Source: Flavihumibacter fluminis (GTDB lineage Bacteria; Bacteroidota; Bacteroidia; Chitinophagales; Chitinophagaceae). Taken from it: DNA of 64,000 nt. The notes beneath the pieces are model-generated. The model was not told the DNA's origin and searched no databases. It worked only from the letters and a program-made list of their open reading frames with translations. The stretch lies in NCBI RefSeq assembly GCF_021491375.1, contig NZ_JAKEVY010000005.1, positions 62,001 to 126,000 of the forward strand, written 5' to 3'. How positions within the stretch are numbered: position 1 is the first letter of the stretch; each line of letters starts with the position of its first letter. Made by a program: the position numbers and the translations under genes. Shown piece by piece: positions 54,401-61,313 of this stretch.

Positions 54401-54923
54401 ATGCCTGGTTGGCTGCAAACTCACCCAGGTCATCACCAAAAAGAATATTATCCAGCAGAATTTTTGCAATTCCCTGTCTAACCTGGATGCGCAGATTGTT
54501 ATGATCACTGGTGTAATAAACGATGACTTTATTGTTTACCAGCTTGGTATTTCCCCCATTTATCTGGATGTCTGTAGAGAGCCCGATATTGGTTTGCTGC
54601 ATATCGTTGTAACTGTTGTACATCACGATATTCGCGCGGCGCTGCAAGCCATATTCCATGAAGGTTTCAACTTCTGACAACTCTTTTTCGGCCAGTTGTG
54701 CTACTATTTTAGCGATGGGTTCCCCCTGCTGACTATAATAGGTATTGAAATTTTCTGTCTGATAATATTGCCATTTGAACTTTTTGTATTGCACCCGGTT
54801 TTTACCAAATTCGACCGTGTTAACCTGTGCGCTCAGGGGACTGATACCGTTCCATAGGAGAAGGATTAAGAGGGCCAGCCTGGTACTAACGCGCAAATAC
54901 AAATGATTCTTCGGAAATTGCAT
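51450..54923 (-). CDS. Large exported protein: peptidase-like, TolB-like propeller and beta-barrel parts
   Basis: The 1,157-residue protein has a signal peptide (LALLILLLWNGISPLSAQ). The N-terminal part (about 40-300) looks like a peptidase-MA-type region: LPKWMTDGFVAYAAE near 195, without the HExxH motif seen in active members. The middle (about 370-560) has TolB-like propeller strands (DPHYPLLAWNGKGN, DLDPSFVSFPNKMGILYASN). The C-terminal third is a barrel ending WHFAMGIDF with terminal Phe and Omp85-like repeats. I prefer the ATG at 54923, which starts the signal peptide. Function unknown; a surface protein is an inference. Confidence 0.78.
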   Translation of the reverse strand: MQFPKNHLYLRVSTRLALLILLLWNGISPLSAQVNTVEFGKNRVQYKKFKWQYYQTENFNTYYSQQGEPIAKIVAQLAEKELSEVETFMEYGLQRRANIVMYNSYNDMQQTNIGLSTDIQINGGNTKLVNNKVIVYYTSDHNNLRIQVRQGIAKILLDNILFGDDLGEFAANQALLDLPKWMTDGFVAYAAENWSTQLDDQLKSAMLSGRYRNFYQFAFEQPDLAGHAFWRYIEEIYKKDNTKYFLYLARLYRNLNGASNRIAKKKFKEVLSDFMSYNEDKYYKDIRGRRNNPKGTMSVVEEVNKNLDYYNFTPNPVARSQAYAVVEFKKGLQCVLFYEDYVTKKVLLKNGVRNIEAKQDPHYPLLAWNGKGNKLLVVYSTEGKIRMFTYDIFSRIKRDKLVLDQFEQIQDIKFMNDDNTLLLSAVKNGQSDIFTFKIDRERVEQVTNDVYDDLDPSFVSFPNKMGILYASNRPSANAPSADTVLPSNYRYNIFLVDNFNKSEFKQISQLSNLKYGNARYPTQYNTNHFTFAADENGINNRYAGFFSTTRAGVDTIYQVGDDILRNPDYRDLDSLLKFYDKTEPDTIYTFSITNDSAYVFPITNYQSGLKETKSAGDNDIVSEVRQEGELKFLYKLKVDENTLRKRNINPRPTDFRKRTVDQLRLARGIPAQIRPTAPVDTARKVPTIEFESEFDDEPVDSAAIARNRQKRLEEEAPTVLKKAGRFDYTWKFSVDQVTGSLFNNDVLVTRYEPFTGSLPVTNSANNGFNGMFKVTVYDMMEDLRFTGMFRSPLINTAGQGFPINVGQPNIFIPGSQSLFNSGSEYLARVDYLKHRFDYSALYYRRTDVGSANLGGGIFGPAKLFTNLYQLGIRYPFDKIRSLRINAGVRSDKVVIKAISDPPQTLTIDDSKQTYGLLRLEYVHDNTVQKTLNILNGLRYKAYIDYNTQLANTNKTIAGRNTFNLGWDARYYYPIFQNFIWAGRVAADFSWGDKKIVYYLGGQDGWLFPKANNEVQPQDPDYAFQALAVNMRGHRQNITNGNNAVVINSEFRFPVFTTLLKRPINNAFLRNFQLVQFVDLGTAWNGSYNGIQRPSRVYQEGNVLVKIKAGGVGPFVGGYGFGARSTLLGYFLRLDTGWEMNGVFKGKPIWHFAMGIDF

Positions 54924-54993
54924 ACCCAGTGATTGTGGTCTAAAATTATGGTTTTCAGGGGTAACCCGGAAATCCCGACTAAATAATAGAGCT

Positions 54994-55632
54994 ATGTTAA
55001 CAATCCATTTTTTTGAATTCAGTCCCATTGCGGAAAATACCTATGTGTTATATAATGAATCGGGTGATTGCCTGATAATCGACCCGGGTTGTTACCACCA
55101 GGCGGAGGAGCAGCAGCTGAAATCCTTCATTACAACTACGAAACTTACTCCCAAACAGTTGCTTAATACGCATTGTCATCTCGACCATGTTTTTGGCAAC
55201 CGCTTTGTGCATGAGACCTGGGGACTTCCCCTTTACCTGCACCTGGCGGAAAAAATTGTGCTGGATTATGCTCCTGAAGCCGGTCGGCGCTGGAACCTGC
55301 CTTTCAAGTCGTATGAAGGTCCTCTTCACTACTTTAAGGGGGGTGATATCATCCGCCTGGGTGAAGATGAACTGCAGGTTATTGAAGCGCCTGGTCATTC
55401 ACCCGGACATGTTTGCTTCTATTGTGAAAAGCAGGCCTTCCTGATTGGAGGGGATGTGCTGTTTCGCAGAAGCATCGGGAGAACTGACCTTCCCGGCGGA
55501 AACCACCAGCAATTGCTCAACAGCATCAGGCAAAAATTGTTCGTCCTGCCCGATGAAGTCCGGGTTTACCCCGGCCACGGCGAAAGCACTACGATTGGGT
55601 TTGAGAAGAGGAGTAATCCGTTTTTGCAGTAG
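54994..55632 (+). CDS. MBL-fold metallo-hydrolase (glyoxalase II-like)
   Basis: The 212-residue hydrolase has the metallo-beta-lactamase fold. Metal ligands are visible in THCHLDH (H60, H62, D64, H65), APGHSPGH near 128-135, GGDVLF near 150, and PGHGESTT near 193. This is the short YcbL/glyoxalase II-like type; its substrate may be a thioester. The TAG stop at 55630 leads directly into a heptamer repeat. Confidence 0.93.
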   Translation: MLTIHFFEFSPIAENTYVLYNESGDCLIIDPGCYHQAEEQQLKSFITTTKLTPKQLLNTHCHLDHVFGNRFVHETWGLPLYLHLAEKIVLDYAPEAGRRWNLPFKSYEGPLHYFKGGDIIRLGEDELQVIEAPGHSPGHVCFYCEKQAFLIGGDVLFRRSIGRTDLPGGNHQQLLNSIRQKLFVLPDEVRVYPGHGESTTIGFEKRSNPFLQ

Positions 55633-55740
55633 GAAAGTGAAACGTGAGACGTGAGATGTGAGACGCATGGAAGCAGGAGTGTCCTTTGTCTCCTGTCCCC
55701 GTTGTCTCCCCTTTTCACGTCTCACGTCTGACGTCTCACT
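55633..55740. repeat. Inverted heptamer repeat between the metallo-hydrolase and flippase genes
   Basis: The left arm (GTGAAACGTGAGACGTGAGA-type) and right arm (ending TCACGTCTCACGTCTGACGTC-type) are approximate inverted copies around a C/T-rich centre. The left arm follows a TAG stop. The right arm encodes the last five residues (VRRQT) and the TGA of the flippase on the minus strand. Confidence 0.75.
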
Positions 55741-57215
55741 TTCTTCCATTCTTTCTCCTCCACCTTACTCACAAAATAAACAAAGCCTGCCAGCAGCAGC
55801 AGGCCGGTGAGCAGGCTGAACCAGAGTGGGGAATAAGCCATTAGAATCAGGCGGTGAAGGCCTACGATCAGGCTTACCAGTACCAGGTAGGAAATGAGTT
55901 TCTTTTTCGCATAGGGGACAGGGTAATATTTTTGGCCCCAGTAATAGCTGAGGATCATCATCACCAGGTAACAGGCAAACGTGGCGATGGCGGCACCCAG
56001 GTAATGTAATACCGGTATCAGCAGGATATTCAGCAGAATCGTGATGACTGCACCGATCAGTGTGATATATGCCCCATAGAGATTTTTCCCGGTTAGTTTG
56101 TACCAGATACTGAGGTTATAATAAATACCCAGGAAGATATTACCCATCGCCAGCAGCGGTACAATATAAATGCCTTCACCCCAGGCGGCCGACTTCAAGG
56201 TAATGATCCATTTCAGGAAATCGAGGTTGAGGCCGATAAGCAGAAACATAAAACAGCAGGCCAGCACAAAGAATTTCATCACACGGGCATAACCTTTCTG
56301 AGCGCCTTCTTCCTTCGATTGGTTGAAAAAATAAGGCTCCGCTGCCATCCGGAATGCCTGTATGAAAATCGTGATGAGCACTGCCAACCGGTACACGTTG
56401 GCAAATATGCCCAGTTCATGTTTGGCCTCCGCCTCAGGCAGATCCACCACATGCTGATAGATCAGGCGGCTCAGTACATCATTCACCATGCCACCCAGGC
56501 CAACAATGATCAGCGGATAGCTGTACTGCATTACTTCTTTAAACAAGTCCTTATCGAAGTTCCATTCAAATCCGCGCAGTTCTTTCACTAGCAGGAGGAA
56601 GGTTAGTATACTGCCTAACAGATTACCTATTAAATACCAGCCGATTCCTATATCCAGTTGTTGGATCAGGCGGAGGGGACTCTCTGGGTGATTGCTTACA
56701 TAGCCGGGTAAAAATCCCAGAAAAAGGAATACAATTGAAACATTCAGGAGAATACCGATCAACCGTACAAAAGCATATCTGCGGGGACGGTTTTCCTGTC
56801 TTAGCTTGGCAAAGGGCAGCGTGGAGAGGGTATCAAAGAGCAGGATCCCGATCATGTACAGAATGTACTCCGGGTGTGCCTCCAGGTTAGCCCATCTCGC
56901 TATGCTTTCCTTATTAAAATAAAGAAGTGCTACAAAAACCAGGCTGGTGGTGAACAGCGCGATGGATATCGTGTTAAACAATTGATGTTTATCCTTGTCC
57001 TGGCTGAATTTGAAATAGGCAGTTTCCATTCCATACGTGAATAAAATATTCAGAAATGGAATCATCGCATATACCTGGGTGATATCAGCGGTTACTGCCG
57101 GTTGTGCGAAAAGAAAGGGCAGGGCCATATTCATCAGGTAGCCCATGAAACGGGCTACGATGGTGGGTACGCCATACCAAAGTGTTTGTCCGGCTAACTT
57201 TTTTATTCCGCTCAA
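55722..57215 (-). CDS. Oligosaccharide flippase (Wzx/MATE-like polysaccharide transporter)
   Basis: The 497-residue protein has about 14 hydrophobic segments and the Wzx-type N-terminus (KLAGQTLWYGVPTIVARFMGY), with the conserved ELGIFANVYRLAVLITIFIQAFRMA-type helix near the middle. It is predicted to flip lipid-linked oligosaccharides to the periplasmic face. I chose the TTG at 57215 because the -7 box TATTTTTG (minus strand 57242-57235) lies between it and the upstream ATG at 57254. The last residues VRRQT derive from repeat DNA, so the true ancestral C-terminus may have been replaced. Confidence 0.85.
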   Translation of the reverse strand: MSGIKKLAGQTLWYGVPTIVARFMGYLMNMALPFLFAQPAVTADITQVYAMIPFLNILFTYGMETAYFKFSQDKDKHQLFNTISIALFTTSLVFVALLYFNKESIARWANLEAHPEYILYMIGILLFDTLSTLPFAKLRQENRPRRYAFVRLIGILLNVSIVFLFLGFLPGYVSNHPESPLRLIQQLDIGIGWYLIGNLLGSILTFLLLVKELRGFEWNFDKDLFKEVMQYSYPLIIVGLGGMVNDVLSRLIYQHVVDLPEAEAKHELGIFANVYRLAVLITIFIQAFRMAAEPYFFNQSKEEGAQKGYARVMKFFVLACCFMFLLIGLNLDFLKWIITLKSAAWGEGIYIVPLLAMGNIFLGIYYNLSIWYKLTGKNLYGAYITLIGAVITILLNILLIPVLHYLGAAIATFACYLVMMILSYYWGQKYYPVPYAKKKLISYLVLVSLIVGLHRLILMAYSPLWFSLLTGLLLLAGFVYFVSKVEEKEWKKVRRQT

Positions 57216-57234
57216 ATCTTGCTGGTTGTTTGGA

Positions 57235-57242
57235 CAAAAATA
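57235..57242 (-). promoter_or_regulatory. -7 box of the flippase gene
   Basis: The complement reads TATTTTTG, 19 bases before the TTG start at 57215. It makes the ATG at 57254 unlikely as the start. Confidence 0.5.
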
Positions 57243-57272
57243 GTCGGAATTCAACAGGCTGCCGGCATTTTG

Positions 57273-57280
57273 TACATTTG
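57273..57280 (+). promoter_or_regulatory. -7 box of the 57301 gene
   Basis: TACATTTG matches TAnnTTTG, 20 bases before the ATG at 57301, in the divergent gap with the flippase gene. Confidence 0.5.
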
Positions 57281-57300
57281 ATCAACGAAAAACAGGGTTT

Positions 57301-57948
57301 ATGAAACAGATCAGCTTCTTTGCAGGATTTATTTTACTCTCAACAATTGCAATGGCACAGGCAAAATCCGTTCAGGGAATTGCCGAGTATCAGAAATCAA
57401 AACTGCCTGCTGCAGTTATTGAATTGCCATATTCGCCATCTACAATTGAGGCGGCAGTAGATGAGCATTTCAGTAAAAAAGGACATAAGCCGGCCAATGC
57501 AAAAGATTATAAAGTGTTCAGGAATGTTCATTTGGGCGGTTCCGATCGTTACGATGCGTATCTCAAAGTGGAGCGCAAGAGTCGCAAGGAAAAAGAAGCT
57601 GCTGTGGTTTATATGGTGGTTACCAAACCGAATGAACTGATAACTGCCAAGGCGGGTTCTGATCAGGCGGGAGTAAGCGAAGCGCGCGACTTTCTGGATA
57701 AGTTGGTACCCGATGTGGAGGAATACCAATTGAAGCTGGATATCGCTGCACAGGAAGAAGTAATCCGTAAGGTGGAAAAGAAATACAATTCCTTACTGAA
57801 TGACTCAACTGATCTTTCCAAGAAAAAACTGCAACTGGAAGAAAAGATTACCGAGAACAGTCAATCCCTTCAAAGCCAGCAGGCCGAATTGGAAAAGGAG
57901 CGCCAGGCACTGGAGGCGATAAGGCAGAGGAAGAAGGGGGAGAAGTAG
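57301..57948 (+). CDS. Exported coiled-coil protein, unknown
   Basis: The 215-residue protein has a signal peptide (ISFFAGFILLSTIAMAQ), a compact alpha/beta domain at about 22-115 (VQGIAEYQKSKLPAAVIELPYSP-like start, then LKVERKSRKEKEAAVVYMVV) and a long coiled coil from about 140 to the end rich in K, E and Q. I do not recognise a family. The TAG stop is embedded in a 19-bp repeat whose inverted copy ends the next gene. Confidence 0.7.
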   Translation: MKQISFFAGFILLSTIAMAQAKSVQGIAEYQKSKLPAAVIELPYSPSTIEAAVDEHFSKKGHKPANAKDYKVFRNVHLGGSDRYDAYLKVERKSRKEKEAAVVYMVVTKPNELITAKAGSDQAGVSEARDFLDKLVPDVEEYQLKLDIAAQEEVIRKVEKKYNSLLNDSTDLSKKKLQLEEKITENSQSLQSQQAELEKERQALEAIRQRKKGEK

Positions 57949-58117
57949 TATGGAAGAGGAGACGAAGGAGAAGGGAGACAAAGGAGACAAAGGGAACAGG
58001 AGACGGGAAGCATGGAAGATGGAGGAAAGGAAGAAAGGACGAAGGAGGAAAGGAGAGGGGGGGTATCTGAATAGCGGTTCTGGGACGATGTTGGGTTAAT
58101 GGTGGGTCAAATGAAAG

Positions 58118-58157
58118 ACGTAGGATCACGTAGGATTGCGTAGGATTACATTGGATG
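58118..58157 (+). repeat. Four 10-bp tandem units
   Basis: Units acgtaggatc, acgtaggatt, gcgtaggatt and acattggatg run head to tail with a 10-base period. Confidence 0.75.
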
Positions 58158-58232
58158 AACAAAAAAAATTTGATCTGAAGAGAAGGCTGACCTGGACCTT
58201 GTGTTGCCCTGAAACTCCCGCTGCTACAGCAA

Positions 58233-58417
58233 TTGAGGGCTGCTGGTTTCCGATTGGGGAGCCATAAATAATTGGCTCATGAAAACTCCAGATTGGCTCA
58301 TAATGCTCCGAAATTGCCCCAAAAACTGCCCTGATTGGCTCACAACTACCCATAATTGGCTCACAAACACCCTTAATTGGCTCATAAATCAGCAAAATTG
58401 CCTCACCTTTAATTTGA
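58233..58417 (+). repeat. 21-bp tandem array of ATTGGCTCA
   Basis: ATTGGCTCA or a close variant begins at 58271, 58292, 58313, 58334, 58355, 58376 and 58397, always 21 bases apart, with weaker units at 58233 and 58254 and a slip of four bases before 58271. The rest of each unit is variable. The complement strand could encode an EPI-xxxx heptapeptide repeat, but the frame is short. Confidence 0.8.
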
Positions 58418-58515
58418 TTGCTTTCTTATCCAACACCGCTTCGAGTGCGGCTTCAAGAAATACTTTTTGAGCAAGAGAGTAAAGGCGACGCCTCGCCTAT
58501 CTATATTTAATTAAG

Positions 58516-58542
58516 ACCCGTGAATTTATTCGTGGGTTTTTT
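58516..58542 (+). terminator. Terminator-like hairpin in the repeat region
   Basis: ACCCGTGAA pairs with TTCGTGGGT (two G-U pairs) around TTTA and is followed by TTTTTTG. It could end a transcript that crosses the arrays on the plus strand. Confidence 0.55.
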
Positions 58543-58624
58543 GTTTCTTGTCTCCTTTGTTTCCTGGTCCATGCCGCCTCCTTCGTCTCCTGTCTCCTTT
58601 GTCTCCCTTGTCTCCTCTTCCATA

Positions 58625-59605
58625 CTACATCCCACCCAAACGCTCATCCGTCAATGTCTTCAAAAACTCTGTCAGCAACGAACGTTCCACCGAGCTAAGA
58701 GGTATCGTCTGATTGTAATGCTGGTATACATCTTCCAGGTTCCAGAAGCGACCATCGTGCATATAGGGGAAAGTGAGTGCTACATTACGCAGGCTCGGTA
58801 CTTTGAATTTGAGGGAATCGGCCTTACTACCGGTGATGCGCATGCGACCAACATCATTAAAAGCAGGATTCAGTGGTAGTCCGTTGCTCATGAATTCCAG
58901 GTTGGTGAACAGAGGTTCCACATGACAGCTATTGCATTTTTTCTCCAGGAAGATTTTGTAACCCGCTTCCTGGTTTACATCAAATTGCGCCTGTCCGCGT
59001 TTTACCTGGTCGTATTTGGAATTAGCCGATACCAATATCAGCATGTACTGCGATAAAGCTTTGGTCATATTTGCCGTGGTGATCTCCGGACTCCCAAACA
59101 CTTTTGCAAATTCTTTCTGATAATCCGCATCCGCATTCAGTTTATTCAACACATTTTCGATCGTCTCAGCCATTTCATTGGGTGCAGTTATCGGCGCAAG
59201 TGGCTGAAGATCCAGGTGCGTGATCCCTCCATCATGATGAAAATTACTATGCCAGGCAAGGTTGAAGAGTCCGGGTGCATTGCGCGTAGTAAACTGATCA
59301 TTGAAACCATGACTCAGATCGTGCTCAAATGTGGCAAATGCTGCAAAGGGCTGGTGACAGCTAACGCAGGGGAAGTTCCCATCTTTAGAGAGTCTTCCGT
59401 CAAAGAATAATTTTCTGCCAAGTGCTACTCCTTCTTTCGTAAGCGGGTTGGAACTGAAATCATATACAGGATCGGGCCATCCTGCCGGTTTTGGAAATTC
59501 GATGGATTGCAGGTTGCCGCCCGCATCGTTTTTAGTACAGCTGATGCCCCATTGCATCAGAGCAAATAGTAACAGGATCAGGGTGCTGTAATAAATCGAT
59601 TTCAT
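58625..59605 (-). CDS. MauG/CcpA-type di-heme peroxidase-like enzyme (MbnH-like partner)
   Basis: The 326-residue exported protein has a lipoprotein-like start (C23 in GISC) and two c-type heme sites, CVSCH (C80-H84) and CNSCH (C224-H228), with the MauG-type segment YMHDGRFWNLEDVYQHY near 281-297. It follows an MbnP gene with a 4-base ATGA overlap. In characterised pairs MbnH oxidises a tryptophan of MbnP to kynurenine for copper binding, so a copper-handling role is likely. It could instead be an ordinary cytochrome c peroxidase. Its TAG stop lies in the 19-bp inverted repeat. Confidence 0.88.
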   Translation of the reverse strand: MKSIYYSTLILLLFALMQWGISCTKNDAGGNLQSIEFPKPAGWPDPVYDFSSNPLTKEGVALGRKLFFDGRLSKDGNFPCVSCHQPFAAFATFEHDLSHGFNDQFTTRNAPGLFNLAWHSNFHHDGGITHLDLQPLAPITAPNEMAETIENVLNKLNADADYQKEFAKVFGSPEITTANMTKALSQYMLILVSANSKYDQVKRGQAQFDVNQEAGYKIFLEKKCNSCHVEPLFTNLEFMSNGLPLNPAFNDVGRMRITGSKADSLKFKVPSLRNVALTFPYMHDGRFWNLEDVYQHYNQTIPLSSVERSLLTEFLKTLTDERLGGM

Positions 59606-60375
59606 TCTTCCACACTGCTTTGGGTAACGGTAAACAACCCACTGAAATTACGGGAGATATTCCAGGCAAGTTCCCCGGGTGTCATGGATACGGCATTGCT
59701 GGCAATGCTTAGCGGATAAGGACCCGTGAACCATTTTTCCAGCTCCACATCAATGTCAACTACCAGTGTTTGTCCCGCCTTTAATTGGGCAGTCCCTGAA
59801 ACCGGCAAACTGATTGTTTGCGCGGCATTATACGGGACGCGAAAACCACCGATATGATATTCAACCAGGTTATTTGGGGTAGTAGCATCCGGGCTCCGGC
59901 CTTCCAGCTTGGCGAATATATAACCGCTGTTCCAGGTCCAGAACATGCCTTTGAGGGGATCCAGTGCACCACTTTGAACGCCACTTACATTGCGGGCGCT
60001 GTCTACTCCCAATAAAAATTGAAAGGATTGATAACTGCCTGCGGGAATACTGGTTTTTATTGTCAGGCTTGCTGGTTGTGCTGCATCCGCCAGGTAATAA
60101 GGATCACCACTGCTGTTGATAGTTCCTCCACCAGTTCTTTGGCCGGTTATCTGGCCACTGTAAAACTTAAAAACCCTGGGTTCGAATCTTTCTCCGTTTG
60201 GAAGTGTGTAGGTTTTGCTAAAGCTAAGCGGGGTTCCCTGCATCAGGGGGTGAAAACGAAATTCCAGGTTGGCCTGATCTGGGAGTTCATCCTCCCCGGC
60301 TTTCTGGCAGGAAGGTAAAATCCACAGGATCCAACAGAGCAGGGTAAGCGCAGAATATCTATTTTCGATCCTCAC
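59602..60375 (-). CDS. MbnP-family copper-binding lipoprotein
   Basis: The product is about 257 residues with a lipoprotein signal (LLCWILWILPSC) and the MbnP signature GMFWTWNSGYIFAKLEG, which holds the paired tryptophans that in MbnP proteins are the modified copper-site residues. Histidines in FRFHPLM and YHIGGF could be further ligands. The GTG at 60375 is preferred because a TACCTTTC box lies just upstream; a TTG at 60390 is possible. The stop overlaps the ATG of the di-heme enzyme. Together they form a two-gene copper unit divergent from dtd. Confidence 0.85.
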   Translation of the reverse strand: MRIENRYSALTLLCWILWILPSCQKAGEDELPDQANLEFRFHPLMQGTPLSFSKTYTLPNGERFEPRVFKFYSGQITGQRTGGGTINSSGDPYYLADAAQPASLTIKTSIPAGSYQSFQFLLGVDSARNVSGVQSGALDPLKGMFWTWNSGYIFAKLEGRSPDATTPNNLVEYHIGGFRVPYNAAQTISLPVSGTAQLKAGQTLVVDIDVELEKWFTGPYPLSIASNAVSMTPGELAWNISRNFSGLFTVTQSSVEE

Positions 60376-60394
60376 ATAGGAAAGGTACAAATAA

Positions 60395-60847
60395 ATGCGA
60401 GTAGTTATACAAAGGGTTCAATCTGCTTCAGTCGAAATTGACCAGCATCAGGTATCGGCAATTGGTCCGGGGTTATTGGTGCTGGTAGGCATTGAAGATG
60501 CAGATACCGAGGAAGATATTGCCTGGCTAAGCGCCAAGATTGTTCAGCTGCGGATTTTTAATGACGCAGAGGGAGTGATGAACTGTTCTCTTAAAGAGGT
60601 GGGAGGTGAGCTGCTGCTGGTTAGCCAGTTCACCCTGCATGCCAGCACTAAGAAGGGGAATCGGCCCTCTTATATCCGGGCCAGCAAGCCTCCTGTGGCG
60701 GTTCCTCTCTATGAAAAACTGATCGCGCGGCTGGAGGCTGAGCTGGACAAACCTATTGGTACCGGGGTTTTCGGCGCCGATATGAAAGTCTCCCTGGTCA
60801 ACGACGGCCCTGTTACTATCCTTATGGATACCAAACAAAAAGAATAA
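60395..60847 (+). CDS. dtd: D-aminoacyl-tRNA deacylase
   Basis: DTD removes D-amino acids mischarged to tRNA. The 150-residue protein has the family motifs MRVVIQRVQSASVEI at the start, LLVSQFTLHASTKKGNRPS near 70-88 (SQF catalytic loop) and GVFGADMKVSLVNDGPVTI near 122-140 (the NxGP-type DGPVT motif). It is followed by an 83-base gap with a stem (CTGGGGC/GCCCCAG, 60861-60905), then the MazG-like gene. Confidence 0.96.
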   Translation: MRVVIQRVQSASVEIDQHQVSAIGPGLLVLVGIEDADTEEDIAWLSAKIVQLRIFNDAEGVMNCSLKEVGGELLLVSQFTLHASTKKGNRPSYIRASKPPVAVPLYEKLIARLEAELDKPIGTGVFGADMKVSLVNDGPVTILMDTKQKE

Positions 60848-60930
60848 CCACTCTGGCCGGCTGGGGCAGATGCCATTCGCCGCGATGGTGTGAAACCCGC
60901 CCCAGTCCGACAAGGGTAAACAATGAAAAT

Positions 60931-61263
60931 ATGCAAGACATTACCATCAAACAGGCGCAGCAGCAGGTGGACGAATGGATCCGCACTATAGGTGTCAGGT
61001 ACTTCAATGAACTCACGAATCTGGGTATTTTGATGGAGGAAGTGGGGGAATTGAGCCGGCTTATGGTTCGGCAATACGGAGAGCAATCTTTCAAGGAATC
61101 TGACAAGGGCCGGGAACTCGGGGATGAAATGGCAGATGTGCTCTGGGTGCTGATCTGCCTGGCCAACCAAACCGGCGTAGACCTGAGCTCAGCCTTCGAA
61201 AAAAATATGGCTAAGAAAACCCTCCGCGATCAGGAACGCCATCGCTCTAATGAAAAACTATAG
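60931..61263 (+). CDS. MazG-like nucleotide pyrophosphohydrolase
   Basis: The 110-residue all-alpha NTP pyrophosphatase has the metal-binding EExGE pattern in LMEEVGELSRL near residue 38 and the second acidic pair in ELGDEMADVLWVL near 66. Such single-domain MazG proteins hydrolyse non-canonical nucleotides. It sits between dtd and glyS, all quality-control or tRNA-related on the same strand. Confidence 0.9.
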   Translation: MQDITIKQAQQQVDEWIRTIGVRYFNELTNLGILMEEVGELSRLMVRQYGEQSFKESDKGRELGDEMADVLWVLICLANQTGVDLSSAFEKNMAKKTLRDQERHRSNEKL

Positions 61264-61298
61264 CCCTGACTCTGCCTCGGCGGAGTACGGTATTTTAC

Positions 61299-61306
61299 TA
61301 TATTTG
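61299..61306 (+). promoter_or_regulatory. -7 box seven bases from the glyS start
   Basis: TATATTTG matches TAnnTTTG and ends seven bases before the ATG at 61314. Confidence 0.55.
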
Positions 61307-61313
61307 CGCACTT

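Larger units (their letters stand above)
57945..58628. other. Repeat-dense noncoding region with inverted ends
   Basis: This 676-base gap between two convergent genes begins and ends with a perfect 19-base inverted repeat (57945-57963 and 58610-58628) that includes both stop codons. Inside are purine-rich tracts (57949-58060), a 10-bp array (58118-58157), a 21-bp array (58233-58417), a GGCGA/TCGCC stem near 58483-58498, a U-tailed hairpin (58516-58542) and pyrimidine-rich tracts (58549-58627). No convincing gene is present. Confidence 0.75.

Noticed and set aside
58233-58417. CRISPR array at the 21-bp repeats
   Set aside because: The unit is only 21 bases including variable part, the constant part is 9 bases, there are no spacers of uniform length between identical repeats, and no cas genes are present.
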